64,000 nucleotides of DNA, taken from positions 310,001 through 374,000 of the forward strand of contig JARKIP010000215.1 of assembly GCA_029990175.1 (NCBI GenBank). Reading direction: 5' to 3'. Positions 1 to 9,347 of the stretch are shown here, piece after piece (position 1 is the first letter of the stretch; each line of letters begins with the position of its first letter). A program made the translations under genes and the position numbers. A model generated the notes under the pieces. It was not told where the DNA came from. It was given only the letters and a program-made list of their open reading frames with translations, and did not search any database. Source of the DNA: Petunia secreta (Eukaryota > Streptophyta > Magnoliopsida > Solanales > Solanaceae).

Positions 1-833
1 AATGACTTTGATCTTATATCCATTTTATCTGTTTAAATCTTGCACTCCGAAGCTGCACAATGCATCAACTCGAGGACGAGACGCCGTTATAAGTTTGCAT
101 CGATTAAATTCAGTTAAGTCTTGCAAGAAAATTATTTATTCTTAGCAAGGTGTTCGGTATATGCAAAAGCCAACACTCGAGATAAAAATATGGACGATCT
201 TTTCCATTAACAAGCCCGAAGGCTGAAGAATATTTACATAAAAAACGACCCGAAGGTCAAAAGCCATGCATACATAAAAGCCCGAAGGCTAATGTCCAAA
301 AAGGCGCGAAGACCTGAAACAAAATAAAAACATCAAAATGTTCATCAAACACTAAGGCTGCGCCCCATCGGCATCTTCACTGCCCTCTTCGGCACTTTCG
401 CCTTCGTCTTCGCCTTCGGGCCCGCCATCATCTGAGCCCTCGCTCGAAGGGAGTTCATCCACAATCCTCTGAGCCTCGGCAGCAGCCTCCCTTGCCTTGG
501 CAATCTCCTCTTCAAGTACAATCTGCCCAGCCTGGACTTGTTCAAGTGCGCTGAGCCTGGTCTTGACAACGACCCATGTTGCTTCAAACTTTGCCCTTGT
601 TGCCCTGACTTCGGCCCGCTCATTAAGGTACGCAATCCTGCCCTCGAGCTTGGAGATCTTGCCCTGAAGGGATGAAACTTGGTCCACTTGGCTCTGCAAC
701 TCAACGAGCTTGGCGTTGTATTCTCCAAGTTTACTGCGATATTTTTCGCCTGCTTCAAGCACTTCGGCCTTGGCCCTGAAGAGCTCAGCTTCAAGGCGAG
801 CATTTTCAACGCTCAACTTCGAACGCTCTGTAG

Positions 834-838
834 TAAAC
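834..838. repeat. Target site duplication of D, left copy (right copy 6533-6537)
   Basis: TAAAC directly precedes the TG of the left LTR and recurs directly after the CA of the right LTR at 6533-6537. This is a perfect 5-bp duplication and proves that D inserted as a unit into exon 5 of the antisense gene. Confidence 0.9.
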
Positions 839-1636
839 TGATGCGGCCCAAAATGGCCTAAACGACAACCATCAAAAGCCATGCTCGAGAGCACAACGGA
901 TACGAGTCAAGGCCTCCGGAAACATCTTGAAGATCATGCATTGGAGCGCCAAAACAGAGAAGGAAACAGGGCACAACAAAACAGGGCAAAACAGGGCAGC
1001 ACACTGGGAGCTTACTGCCTGCTGAAGGACATTTGTTCTTCGCGATCGCGACCAAGCTTGCGCGATCGCGAAGGAGCTTCCCTTGTTCTGCGCGAACGCG
1101 CCATGCCTAGCGCGAAGGCGATGCTGAAGATGCCATGGTGAAGATGCCAGTGACCTGCGCGATCGCGAGCTTCCTGCGCGATCGCGATGCTTTAGAAGTT
1201 GTCTTGCGCGATCGCGAGCCTTCCTTGCGCGATCGCGATGAGGAAAGGTTGATCAGCGGACCAGAATCAGCTGCAGGGCCATTTTTGTCCAAAACTCAAT
1301 GTAAATGTATATATAGTTCCTTAGTTCATTTCATTAGAGAGTTAGTCATTTTAGAAGATAGAATTTGAGAGAGAACATTGAAGAGGCCGAGCCCTTCTTG
1401 TTTGAGCCCGAGGCTCGTGTATGTCTCGACTTGGAACCTATGGAGATCGACACCTAGTTTGATTCCATTGTAAGGTTCGAGTTTCCCTTCTCCCTTTTGA
1501 ATTCAATTAACGTTAGTAAATTGAATTCGATTCTTTCTTCTAATTTCTTGCCTTCCTAGTCTCGATTTCTTGTTATCTTTATTATTTGCTTCCGCTCGTA
1601 TAGATTATTAGCTTCCGCGTATTTTGCCCCGTATCA
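839..1636 (+). repeat. D 5' LTR
   Basis: It runs from TGATGCGG to CCCCGTATCA, 798 bp. A TATA box (GTATATATAG) lies near 1308. U3 holds six exact GCGATCGC palindromes starting at 1042, 1062, 1159, 1178, 1208 and 1229, plus two decayed ones. Comparison with the 3' LTR shows about five substitutions, most of them C-to-T or G-to-A at CpG inside these palindromes in the 3' copy. Confidence 0.92.
1039..1240. repeat. Cluster of GCGATCGC palindromes in D 5' LTR (also 2132-2230 and 5935-6135)
   Basis: Exact octamers start at 1042, 1062, 1159, 1178, 1208, 1229; 2135, 2200; 5938, 6055, 6074, 6125. Most are embedded in the longer form TGCGCGATCGCGA. Twelve exact copies occur within one 5.7-kb element in AT-rich DNA, where a rough base-composition estimate expects fewer than one in 64 kb. 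I did not notice the octamer elsewhere in the window. Confidence 0.85.
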
Positions 1637-1638
1637 GT

Positions 1639-1650
1639 TGGTATCAGAGC
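1639..1650 (+). other. D primer binding site (tRNA-iMet)
   Basis: TGGTATCAGAGC begins two bases after the LTR end. It is complementary to the 3' end of plant initiator tRNA-Met, the usual primer of chromoviruses. Confidence 0.85.
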
Positions 1651-2739
1651 AAGGCTCGGGTTATGTTCTTACAAACCCCCGTTCCTTGTTCCATATGTTA
1701 GTATCATTGTTGTTGTTGTGTTGTTCTTGAAAAATTGAAGAAAAACAAAAAAATTGAAAAACTAGAAAACTTGACAAAATTTGGTTGAGCGGGTTGGATA
1801 CGAGTCCCCGAGTGTTAAAAAGCAGTGGGGTTTGTTCCTTGTTGTATTCCCGTCGTTTTGATACCTATATATCGTGTTTTGGTGTTACGAATCAAAATTT
1901 CCAAAATCAAAATCCAAAAGTTTGAAAATTTCTTGAAAACGCTTCAATCTTGAATCGAAGCTTGTTGTTGTTGTTTGGGGTTGGAAAAACTATTGGGGAT
2001 TGATAATATTGATTGTATACACCTTTGGGTATCGTTGGTTTTGCGTTTCGGGTTGATATCGAGCCAAAGTTTTGGCCAAAATCGCCAGAAAACCCGTTTT
2101 TGAGCTGCTGTGAAATCGCAGAAATTAACCCTTCGCGATCGCGAAGAGCAATTTCGCGATAGCGAAGAACAAAATTATTTTTTGAAAAATTAACCCTTCG
2201 CGATCGCGCGCGTCTGGTCGCGATAGCGAAGAACAAAAAATTTTCAGAGTTCCAGTTTTGGGACAGAACGTTCGCAACGGCTTCCGAACAGTTTCCAAAC
2301 ATCATGACTCCAATTGGTTCACTAAATATGATGAGTTTGTAGATCACAAACAAATTTTCATCCGATTCCAAATCCGTTTGGTGCCAATTCGAGTCAAATC
2401 TTTTGTGTCCCATTTTCTACCGTACCTCTTGGTTAGTGTTTCGAAGGTAATTGGCCTACTTGAAAGACACTAATCCTTTAGCGTATTAGGTATTCATGCG
2501 TAGAGGAGATTAGAATTCAAAGAAGAGTCGTAGAACTCCTTTTGGCCTCAAGTGCGCACTTTAAATAGCCGTCCGTACATCGAGTCTCATTAATTCCATT
2601 CCGAACTTTAACTTGGACATGCTAGTTGTGATTACCTTGGTTCCCAAGTTGATAAGGCCTCGCTCTTGAGTGTATATATATTGAGTGATACACGTGAGGG
2701 AGTGACTTTTGGGAGGTTTTGTTCTTTGGTGTTACAACA
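1651..2739 (+). other. D untranslated leader with GCGATCGC palindromes
   Basis: About 1.1 kb without a convincing ORF separates the primer site from the start codon. At 2132-2230 it holds two exact GCGATCGC copies, one within the perfect 14-base palindrome TTCGCGATCGCGAA at 2132-2145, and two CGCGATAGCGAA variants. This leader position is where packaging or dimerisation signals of retroelements usually lie. Confidence 0.6.
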
Positions 2740-5649
2740 ATGTCGGATGTTGATTGTGGGGATTATGGCTCATGCGGAGATGATGCGAGTTGCTATGACT
2801 CGTATGGTGATGATGGAGACTATGGTTCCTACGAGGGTGATGATGGCCATTGCTACGATGATGGAAGCCATGGCTCCTATGATGATGAAGCGGTTCACTA
2901 TGGTGATCGTGAGGTTGATGACGACTATGAAGCTCATGAAGATGAATTTGATGAATCTAATGCTTCAAGTCAAGAATACGAAGATGGTGACGCTTCAAGG
3001 TACATTGATCCTACTTACTCTTCTTGTGATGATTATGAGCATGGTAGTGACATAGAGGGAATAGATGAAGAAGTTGATTATTCGCATTATTCATTTGCAT
3101 CTTCTCTTGGTGGTGCTAATGGTGTACAAGGGAGTAATAGAGGTCCTTCCATTAGTATGGGAGGAGGTGGTGGTTGTTCCATGGGGAAGAAGAAGCTTGC
3201 ATCTTCTAGGTACGCTAAGCGGCCTAATGCTTCTAATTCCCATGTGGAGGATGGTTTTGGAGATGGTGTTGCTTTTGCTACAAAGGGGTTATATGCCGTG
3301 AAGGGCGTGGATGGTTGTAGTAGGAGTAGTACTATGGGCTATGGAACCGAGGCTAGAGGCACTTATGGGTTCCATGGCGAGGTTCCTTCCTTGACTTCCA
3401 ACAACATTGCTAATGTTGGGAGAGTGACGGGAAGTGGAGGTTGTTCTAGTGGTGGTGCCACTAGTGGAGGAATAAGGAAGACCCAAGTTGTTGGAGTTGA
3501 CACTTGTGGGCATTCAAGTTCTCACTTGGATGCCAATCTACAAAACTTGGGTAGATGTAGGTTCGTTGTTGGGGTAAATGGTATTGACGGATACTTGCTC
3601 AAGATTGGTGATACCGATGCCAATTGTATTAGCACCTCTTTGGTTGATAGGCTTAAGATACCATGCCATAAGCTAGAGCATCCTTATGAATATGAGGGAG
3701 TGTGGGTTTCTAAGGAGGCTCGGGTACTCATATCTCATGGGAGTTATAGATGCTATGTGTGGTCTGACGTGTATCCCATGCGTCATGTTGATGTGTGGAT
3801 AGGTGAGCCGTGGTTGGAGGGGAAGAGGGTGCAATATAGTGTGGTGAAGGGTTCGTATCTTGTGGGCGTAGGGCAAAGAGTCTATGACTTTGTGCCTTAC
3901 CGGGCGAAGAGCCGAGTGCCTACTAGTGCACCTTCTTTGGCAATGCAAAGGAGCAAGGAGCGAGATCTTCATTTCATGGAAAAAAATGAGCAATCAAGGA
4001 GTCCTACAATTACAAGAAGTGGTGGGACTAGTGCTACAAAAGAGTTGACAAATGTCAACAAGGTGAACCCGAAGCCACTTCCAAAGCCGAGTGGTTCACC
4101 AATGAAGAAGAAGGAGACATCAAGTGATGAGTCTCCTAGTCCTAGATTCCGGGTTGACGTGAAAAGTCCACCTACTCCGGCTATGGGCATTCTTGGGCCT
4201 CGTCCCAATTCACCCGAATTTGAGAGACAAAAGATAGAGAGGAGTAAGGGAGTGACCGGTGACATTCCTCGAGTGGAAAAAGGAGATGATGTGTTGAGTG
4301 ATGTGAGTGGGATGTCACCACCCGAATCTACACCCGACCTTGAAAAGAAAATAAGGGAAAAGAAAGAGGGAAAAAGAAAAATTGAGAGTGAGGACACCCC
4401 TTATTCTAACCTTAACCCTTTATCTTTTTCTTCTATATGTTTGAATTCTTGTGTAGGGATTCTTGGAGGCAAACCGATGGAGCCTCAACCATGTTCCGGG
4501 ATTGAAAGACAAGGTGAAGGAGATGCCGAATGTGAGCTACAAGGTGAAGACGTTCTTGACACTTCAAAGGTATGTGTTAGTTCTTCCTCCCTTGAGCATG
4601 CTGCTTCCTTGTCTTGTTATGTTGTTAGTGAGAACTCTAGACTAGTTGATGATTTGCATGACTATAATGTGTTTGCAACTAGTGTAGAGCCTTTGGGTCA
4701 ACTTGTGTGTGAAAATGAACCACTAGTTGAGAGGGTTGAAAAGCCACATCATGATGTGAGCTCGGTTTTAATTGAACCTCTCTTTAGTGAAGATGTTGAA
4801 GTTGACCTTGTTTGTGACCCTTGTTATGACACCCCGCCCATGTTTGATAAAGGAGAAGATGAATTGCATGATTATCCTATCCTTCCCTTTGATTGTTTAT
4901 TTGCTAGTGGTGGCATCTTGTGTCGTAGTGAGGAGGGCTGTAACCTTGAGGAGTCTCTTGAGAATGAGATTGATCGACTTGTGTTCGATGACTCCTCAAG
5001 TGTCGATATTGTCTCTAGTTTGAGAACTTCACCTTTGCTTGCCGATGAACTTGAGAAGTGTGCCTATACTAATCCTTTGTATGAGAGCAACTTCAATGAA
5101 AATTGTGAATTGTATCAAGCTAGAGTAGAGTGTGAGTTTGGACCTCCATGGATTGGAATGCCTAACTCTATGGATAACCCATTGTTTGAGACCTCCCTTG
5201 GGAGTTTGTCTAGTGGCGAGGGTTGTCTTGGAGGAGTATTTGGAGGTGAGGAGGTACCTCTTGGTGTGTGTAAGAATGCTCGTAAGAAGGGGAGTGGAGT
5301 ATTTGATGTTAGTTGTCACTTGAACTATCTTACTTACTCCATCCCATATGTTGAGCGCACCTTGAGTGTCGAGCATGCCAAAGCCGATGTGTCCCTTTGT
5401 GATAAACTTGATTTGAAGGCTTGGTGTGTTGGTCTTGGGCTTAGGGGTCGTGGGAAATTTACTTGCTACATGCATAACCTTTATCTCTTTGCTTGTTTTG
5501 AATTTGGGTGCTTGTTCTTGTCGAGCCAAAACCTTGTTGTCTCCTTTGGGGACATACACTTTTTATTAGGTATTGATGCTTGGCTCTATCACAAGAGTGT
5601 GTTTTCCACACACCTTGCACTCTTTCTTGTTAAGCTAACCTACTTGTGA
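2740..5649 (+). CDS. D ORF: 969-residue protein with acidic N-terminus and retropepsin-like domain, no pol
   Basis: ATG 2740 is the first AUG of the frame; an upstream TTG at 2719 is not a credible plant start. Residues 1 to about 95 are low-complexity and rich in Asp, Tyr, Gly and Ser. Residues about 275-390 align in order with the protease of element B: ANCISTSLVDRLKIP for ANVVSQTLVSQMGLP, a shared HPY, a DVYPM/DVVPM motif and IGEPW for LGRPW. The catalytic DSG/DTG is DTD at residues 291-293. Residues about 400-580 are charged and Ser/Pro-rich. The rest is unrecognised, and the last 60 residues are hydrophobic. There is no zinc knuckle, RT or integrase. The ORF is uninterrupted although D carries CpG decay in its LTRs. 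The role is unknown; a structural or trans-acting protein of a non-autonomous element is the simplest guess. Confidence 0.7.
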   Translation: MSDVDCGDYGSCGDDASCYDSYGDDGDYGSYEGDDGHCYDDGSHGSYDDEAVHYGDREVDDDYEAHEDEFDESNASSQEYEDGDASRYIDPTYSSCDDYEHGSDIEGIDEEVDYSHYSFASSLGGANGVQGSNRGPSISMGGGGGCSMGKKKLASSRYAKRPNASNSHVEDGFGDGVAFATKGLYAVKGVDGCSRSSTMGYGTEARGTYGFHGEVPSLTSNNIANVGRVTGSGGCSSGGATSGGIRKTQVVGVDTCGHSSSHLDANLQNLGRCRFVVGVNGIDGYLLKIGDTDANCISTSLVDRLKIPCHKLEHPYEYEGVWVSKEARVLISHGSYRCYVWSDVYPMRHVDVWIGEPWLEGKRVQYSVVKGSYLVGVGQRVYDFVPYRAKSRVPTSAPSLAMQRSKERDLHFMEKNEQSRSPTITRSGGTSATKELTNVNKVNPKPLPKPSGSPMKKKETSSDESPSPRFRVDVKSPPTPAMGILGPRPNSPEFERQKIERSKGVTGDIPRVEKGDDVLSDVSGMSPPESTPDLEKKIREKKEGKRKIESEDTPYSNLNPLSFSSICLNSCVGILGGKPMEPQPCSGIERQGEGDAECELQGEDVLDTSKVCVSSSSLEHAASLSCYVVSENSRLVDDLHDYNVFATSVEPLGQLVCENEPLVERVEKPHHDVSSVLIEPLFSEDVEVDLVCDPCYDTPPMFDKGEDELHDYPILPFDCLFASGGILCRSEEGCNLEESLENEIDRLVFDDSSSVDIVSSLRTSPLLADELEKCAYTNPLYESNFNENCELYQARVECEFGPPWIGMPNSMDNPLFETSLGSLSSGEGCLGGVFGGEEVPLGVCKNARKKGSGVFDVSCHLNYLTYSIPYVERTLSVEHAKADVSLCDKLDLKAWCVGLGLRGRGKFTCYMHNLYLFACFEFGCLFLSSQNLVVSFGDIHFLLGIDAWLYHKSVFSTHLALFLVKLTYL

Positions 5650-5660
5650 AGTAGGAAATT

Positions 5661-5734
5661 TTGGTTGTGCTTGTTTTGATTGTAGGTTTTGATGGTTCGA
5701 TTTCGAGGACGAAATCCTTTCAAGAAGGGGAGGA
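5661..5734 (+). other. D polypurine tract and relic of integrase C-terminus
   Basis: AAGAAGGGGAGGA directly before the 3' LTR is the polypurine tract (about 5721-5734). The reading frame across it gives GSISRTKSFQEGEDDAA and stays open into the LTR to 5921. Elements A and B have the same arrangement, with their integrase frame entering the 3' LTR. This links D to that family. Confidence 0.7.
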
Positions 5735-6532
5735 TGATGCGGCCCAAAATGGCCTAAACGACAACCATCAAAAGCCATGCTCGAGAGCACAACGGATACG
5801 AGTCAAGGCCTCCGGAAACATCTTGAAGATCATGCATTGGAGCGCCAAAACAGAGAAGGAAACAGGGCACAACAAAACAGGGCAAAACAGGGCAGCACAC
5901 TGGGAGCTTACTGCCTGCTGAAGGACATTTGTTCTTCGCGATCGCGACCAAGCTTGCACGATCACGAAGGAGCTTCCCTTGTTCTGCGCGAACGCGCCAT
6001 GCCTAGCGCGAAGGCGATGCTGAAGATGCCATGGTGAAGATGCCAGTGACCTGCGCGATCGCGAGCTTCCTGCGCGATCGCGATGCTTTAGAAGTTGTCT
6101 TGCGTGATCGCGAGCCTTCCTTGCGCGATCGCGATGAGGAAAGGTTGATCAGCGGACCAGAATCAGCTGCAGGGCCATTTTTGTCCAAAACTCAATGTAA
6201 ATGTATATATAGTTCCTTAGTTCATTTCATTAGAGAGTTAGTCATTTTAGAAGATAGAATTTGAGAGAGAACATTGAAGAGGCCGAGCCCTTCTTGTTTG
6301 AGCCCGAGGCTCGTGTATGTCTCGACTTGGAACCTATGGAGATCGACACCTAGTTTGATTCCATTGTAAGGTTCGAGTTTCCCTTCTCCCTTTTGAATTC
6401 AATTAACGTTAGTAAATTGAATTCGATTCTTTCTTCTAATTTCTTGCCTTCCTAGTGTCGATTTCTTGTTATCTTTATTATTTGCTTCCGCTCATATAGA
6501 TTATTAGCTTCCGCGTATTTTGCCCCGTATCA
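5735..6532 (+). repeat. D 3' LTR
   Basis: This 798-bp copy has the same TGATGCGG and CCCCGTATCA ends as the 5' LTR. The differences include a palindrome changed to ACGATCAC near 5960, another to GTGATCGC near 6105, and two single changes near 6457 and 6494. Four GCGATCGC copies remain. Confidence 0.92.
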
Positions 6533-9102
6533 TAAACTCACTCGTCGTGGCTTGGACTCGAGTTTCGGCAGATTCCACAGCCCCGCGAAGATCGGCCTCG
6601 GCCTTGGCTGAGGCTTCATTGGCACGCTCCAGCTCTTCATTCAGAATCGCAAATCGGGTCTCTAGCTCGGTAACTTGCCCTCTAAGAACTTTCTTCTGTT
6701 CATCCCAAGCGGCGGCGGCTGCTTGGATCTCTTTGGCTCTCTCACGCTCGAGATGAATAGCTTGAAATGCAAGAACCAAACTCTGCGTTTGAAACAAAGT
6801 GTCAGTATCAGAAAAATGGCGAAATAAACTATGCAAAACACATGCTGCGACTTACTCGAAGGGCTGAAGCGGCGGAGACACCCATCAAGCTCATCGGGCT
6901 AAGATTCCAAAGAGCGTGAGCTTCGGCGGGGCCAAGTATGCCATCAAGGGCCACAACATCCTCTTTTGTGGCATCTAGCAAATTTGCGTCAGGATATATC
7001 TCCAAAACCCGAGGCACGGTACTGGTAGGCTTCGGCGAAGCTCGAGAGGCTTTGACCGTACTCTTAATCAAGCCTTCGCCCACTCTAGCCTTGCCCTTTC
7101 GCTTTGCAGCCTCCTGATCAAACTCCTCCATGTTTATCACCTCAGTTGTCCCACCAACCTCGGGCCTCGGCTCTTGAACCGCCTCAGAGGCTAGCTCTGG
7201 CCTTATCTCGGGAGCCAAGGGGGGAAGCTCTTCATCGCTGGGCTCATCAATAAGCCCCCGGCGTTTTGTGATCGCTGCTTCGGCAGCAGGAGCAGCAGCT
7301 TCCTCGACCCGAGGACCTTTCGCCTTGGCCGCTCGCTTTGGCACAACCCTCTTTCTTTTGGAACCTGGGGAAGGAAGGGGAGTAATTTGTCTAACATGAG
7401 AAAGGGTAGAGGTGGAAACGCACGAAAACCGACCTAAGAAAATTTCATCACCTTGTGAGGTCCCTGGGCTTGACAAACCCTTGGCTTTCTTCTCTTCAAT
7501 AATTCGCTTTGCCAAGGTCTCCACCTTCGCCACGCCCTCGGTGATGTCAATCACCATCCTCTCTCTCTTCTTCTTCTTCTCCTTCTTATCTCCTCTCTCT
7601 TCTCCTCCCCCCTCAACATCCACCTCGGCTCCTTCCTCCTCTTCGGCATCTCTCACAGCTCTGTTAGGGAGACCTACACAAATGAAAAATATTAGACCAT
7701 GACGGCTCAAAGCAAATAAGAGATTTAACAGTTACAAATATGGACGCACAACTCACCATGCCTTTTGCACACCCATCGGTTCTCTTTCAAACCGGCTAGT
7801 ATCATCCACTGTCGGTCTGGGCGCGTCTTCGCCTGCATAACCTCGGTAACCCACTCAAGCAAGTTCCTTGGTGGGTTAATTGGAACCTTTTCAGCTGCAA
7901 GCCAAGGATAAAAAGATGAGTACTAATTATGACAATCCAAAGCCGAAGGGAAAACAGAAGCAGACACTTACGTTGAGCATTCCATACTTCGGGAAAGCCA
8001 GGTTCGGCTGACAGCAGCCTCGTAGGGATGAGCACATACCGATCATTCCAACCTCGGTCTCCATGATCCTCACTCTTACTCAGAATTGCGTAAGAACCCC
8101 GAGGTAGGAGGGCAACCACCCCGGATTTATGGAAGTAAGGATAATAAAGAGAGATCAAATGTTGAAAGGTGAAAGGCAGCCCAGCTATGTCGCTCAAGTA
8201 CTCAAGGGCTTGGACGACCCTCCAAACCTCGGGCCCAAGTTGGGCTAGACAAAGATTGTAAGATCGGCAAAATACATCAATGATGGGGTGCACAGGCAAG
8301 TTAAATCCTATGGTGAAGGAGTAGGTGAAAATCGAAGAGTATCTCTCGACGTGCGTAGAAACAGCCGAGTCAGGCACCGGGATCCTAATCTCCACTTCGG
8401 GCCCCCCACCGGTAGTCAGCCCGAACAGCCTCAAGCATGTCCTCGGTTATGATGCTCGGGGTAACGTGGACTGGAATATTTCTCTTCTTCCCTTTTTGGG
8501 AATCGAACTAAGCATGAACCTTCAAGTCCTTATCATTATTGAAACTTGAGGGGATGACCAACCGAGGATCAATCTCAACCTCGAGAGGAAACTTCCTCTT
8601 CGACTTCTTGGATGGGCCACCTTCGGTTTCCCCTTTTTGACCACTGGTTCCACTCACCTCGGCTCCGCCCACCGAACCACCCGCCTCTTTGGCGCTGGTG
8701 ACGTCATCACCTTCGACGTCACCCTTGTCTTTATAGCGATCGTCATCGCCTACGTCAAGCTCCACATCATAACTAACCTCCGCCGTATCACGGCCAGCCC
8801 GCGCTTTACGCCTCTTAGGGGAAGGAGCTGCAGACGTGGCCTCGCCACCACCTCCCGCTTCAACCACCTGCAATGGTGGCACAGAGGTGACCATCTCGTC
8901 ATTCATGGCCATGGCGGAAAAGCGCTCCGCCCTTTCGCCAGAATCGCTTGAACCGTGACCAGAGGTTGTAGCAGACATGATGATAATCAAATGGGAGAAG
9001 AAATCGAGATCAGAGAAACAAGTTGGGAGAGAAAAGAAATTTTTCGTTGCAAACTCTGATGATGTGAAGATCTTCAAGTGAAGTGGAAGGAGTTGAAGTG
9101 AG

Positions 9103-9112
9103 GTATTTATAG
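9103..9112 (-). promoter_or_regulatory. TATA box of the antisense gene in E
   Basis: On the minus strand the sequence reads CTATAAATAC, 124 bp upstream of ATG 8979, leaving an untranslated leader of about 90-100 nt. It lies inside the retroelement and points away from the 3' LTR, which suggests that the antisense ORF has its own promoter. No transcript evidence is available. Confidence 0.5.
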
Positions 9113-9329
9113 GAGACTTACACGTGCAAGTTGGAGAGGCAATGATGACTGTAATGTTGGAGAAAATAAAAAGACGGCGCGACCGTTCGGTGACCTATCA
9201 ACGGCCGCCACGTAACGCGGAACGGCAGCCTGAAAGACGTGCAGCTTTTGAAATTCTTGGATATGGTTTCGCCACATCGACTTCCCGCTCAAATTCATTC
9301 CACTCCTCGGCAACCTCGGTGTTCATCCG

Positions 9330-9347
9330 AGGAGTGGGGGGACTATC
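9330..9347 (+). other. Polypurine tract of element E
   Basis: AGGAGTGGGGGGACTATC immediately precedes a TG-starting LTR. The G-rich core followed by GACTATC is a form common in plant Ty3/gypsy elements. It fixes E as plus-strand, opposite to its antisense gene. Confidence 0.6.

Larger units (their letters stand above)
839..6532 (+). mobile_element. D: young non-autonomous LTR retrotransposon with one long ORF
   Basis: The 5694-bp element has two 798-bp LTRs differing at about five positions, a perfect 5-bp target duplication, an initiator tRNA-Met primer site and a polypurine tract. Its only long ORF encodes a protease-like domain; no RT, RNase H or integrase can be found in any frame. Sequence just upstream of its polypurine tract still encodes a SISRTKSFQEGEDDAA-like peptide. 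This matches the integrase tail of CRM-like elements A and B (SISRRKSSQEGEGDVA, LISRTKYSQEGEDDAA). D is therefore probably a non-autonomous derivative of a CRM-like chromovirus, mobilised in trans. Confidence 0.9.
352..8979 (-). pseudogene. Antisense additional ORF of element E ('putative gypsy-type transposon' family), five exons, broken by D
   Basis: This minus-strand gene can be followed through consistent GT-AG introns: exon 1 8979-7972, exon 2 7894-7757, exon 3 7673-7434, exon 4 7364-6856, exon 5 6782-6538 continuing at 833-352. All joins keep one frame, giving roughly 870 codons. The first third is basic and low-complexity. The middle (PFTIGFNLPVHPIIDVFCRSY, LAQLGPEVWRVVQALEYL, then LAGLKENRWVCKRHG in exon 2) resembles the domain annotated as a putative gypsy-type transposon protein in plants. 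The last exon is a long coiled coil ending in an acidic tail. ATG 8979 was chosen because a TATA box lies 124 bp upstream; an in-frame start at 9077 is also open. Lesions are a TAG at 8510-8508, a one-base frameshift near 8400 and the D insertion. Across the insertion, with one target duplication removed, the frame is unbroken. The function of this family is not known. Confidence 0.75.

Noticed and set aside
1042..1236. GCGATCGC as a sign of cyanobacterial contamination (HIP1)
   Set aside because: The octamer is confined to the LTRs and leader of a plant retroelement with target duplication; no bacterial gene is present.
881..1368. ORFs with repeated RDRE/RSR peptides in the D LTRs
   Set aside because: They are translations of the GCGATCGC palindromes in U3; identical in both LTRs only because the LTRs are identical, and placed before the TATA box.
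1639..1652. Possible tRNA gene near TGGTATCAGAGC (also 12552, 36814, 49187)
   Set aside because: Only the 3'-end complement of tRNA-iMet is present; these are primer binding sites.
2666..3301. Met/Leu-rich ORFs in other frames over D
   Set aside because: They are shadows of the repetitive Asp/Gly/Tyr codons of the main ORF.
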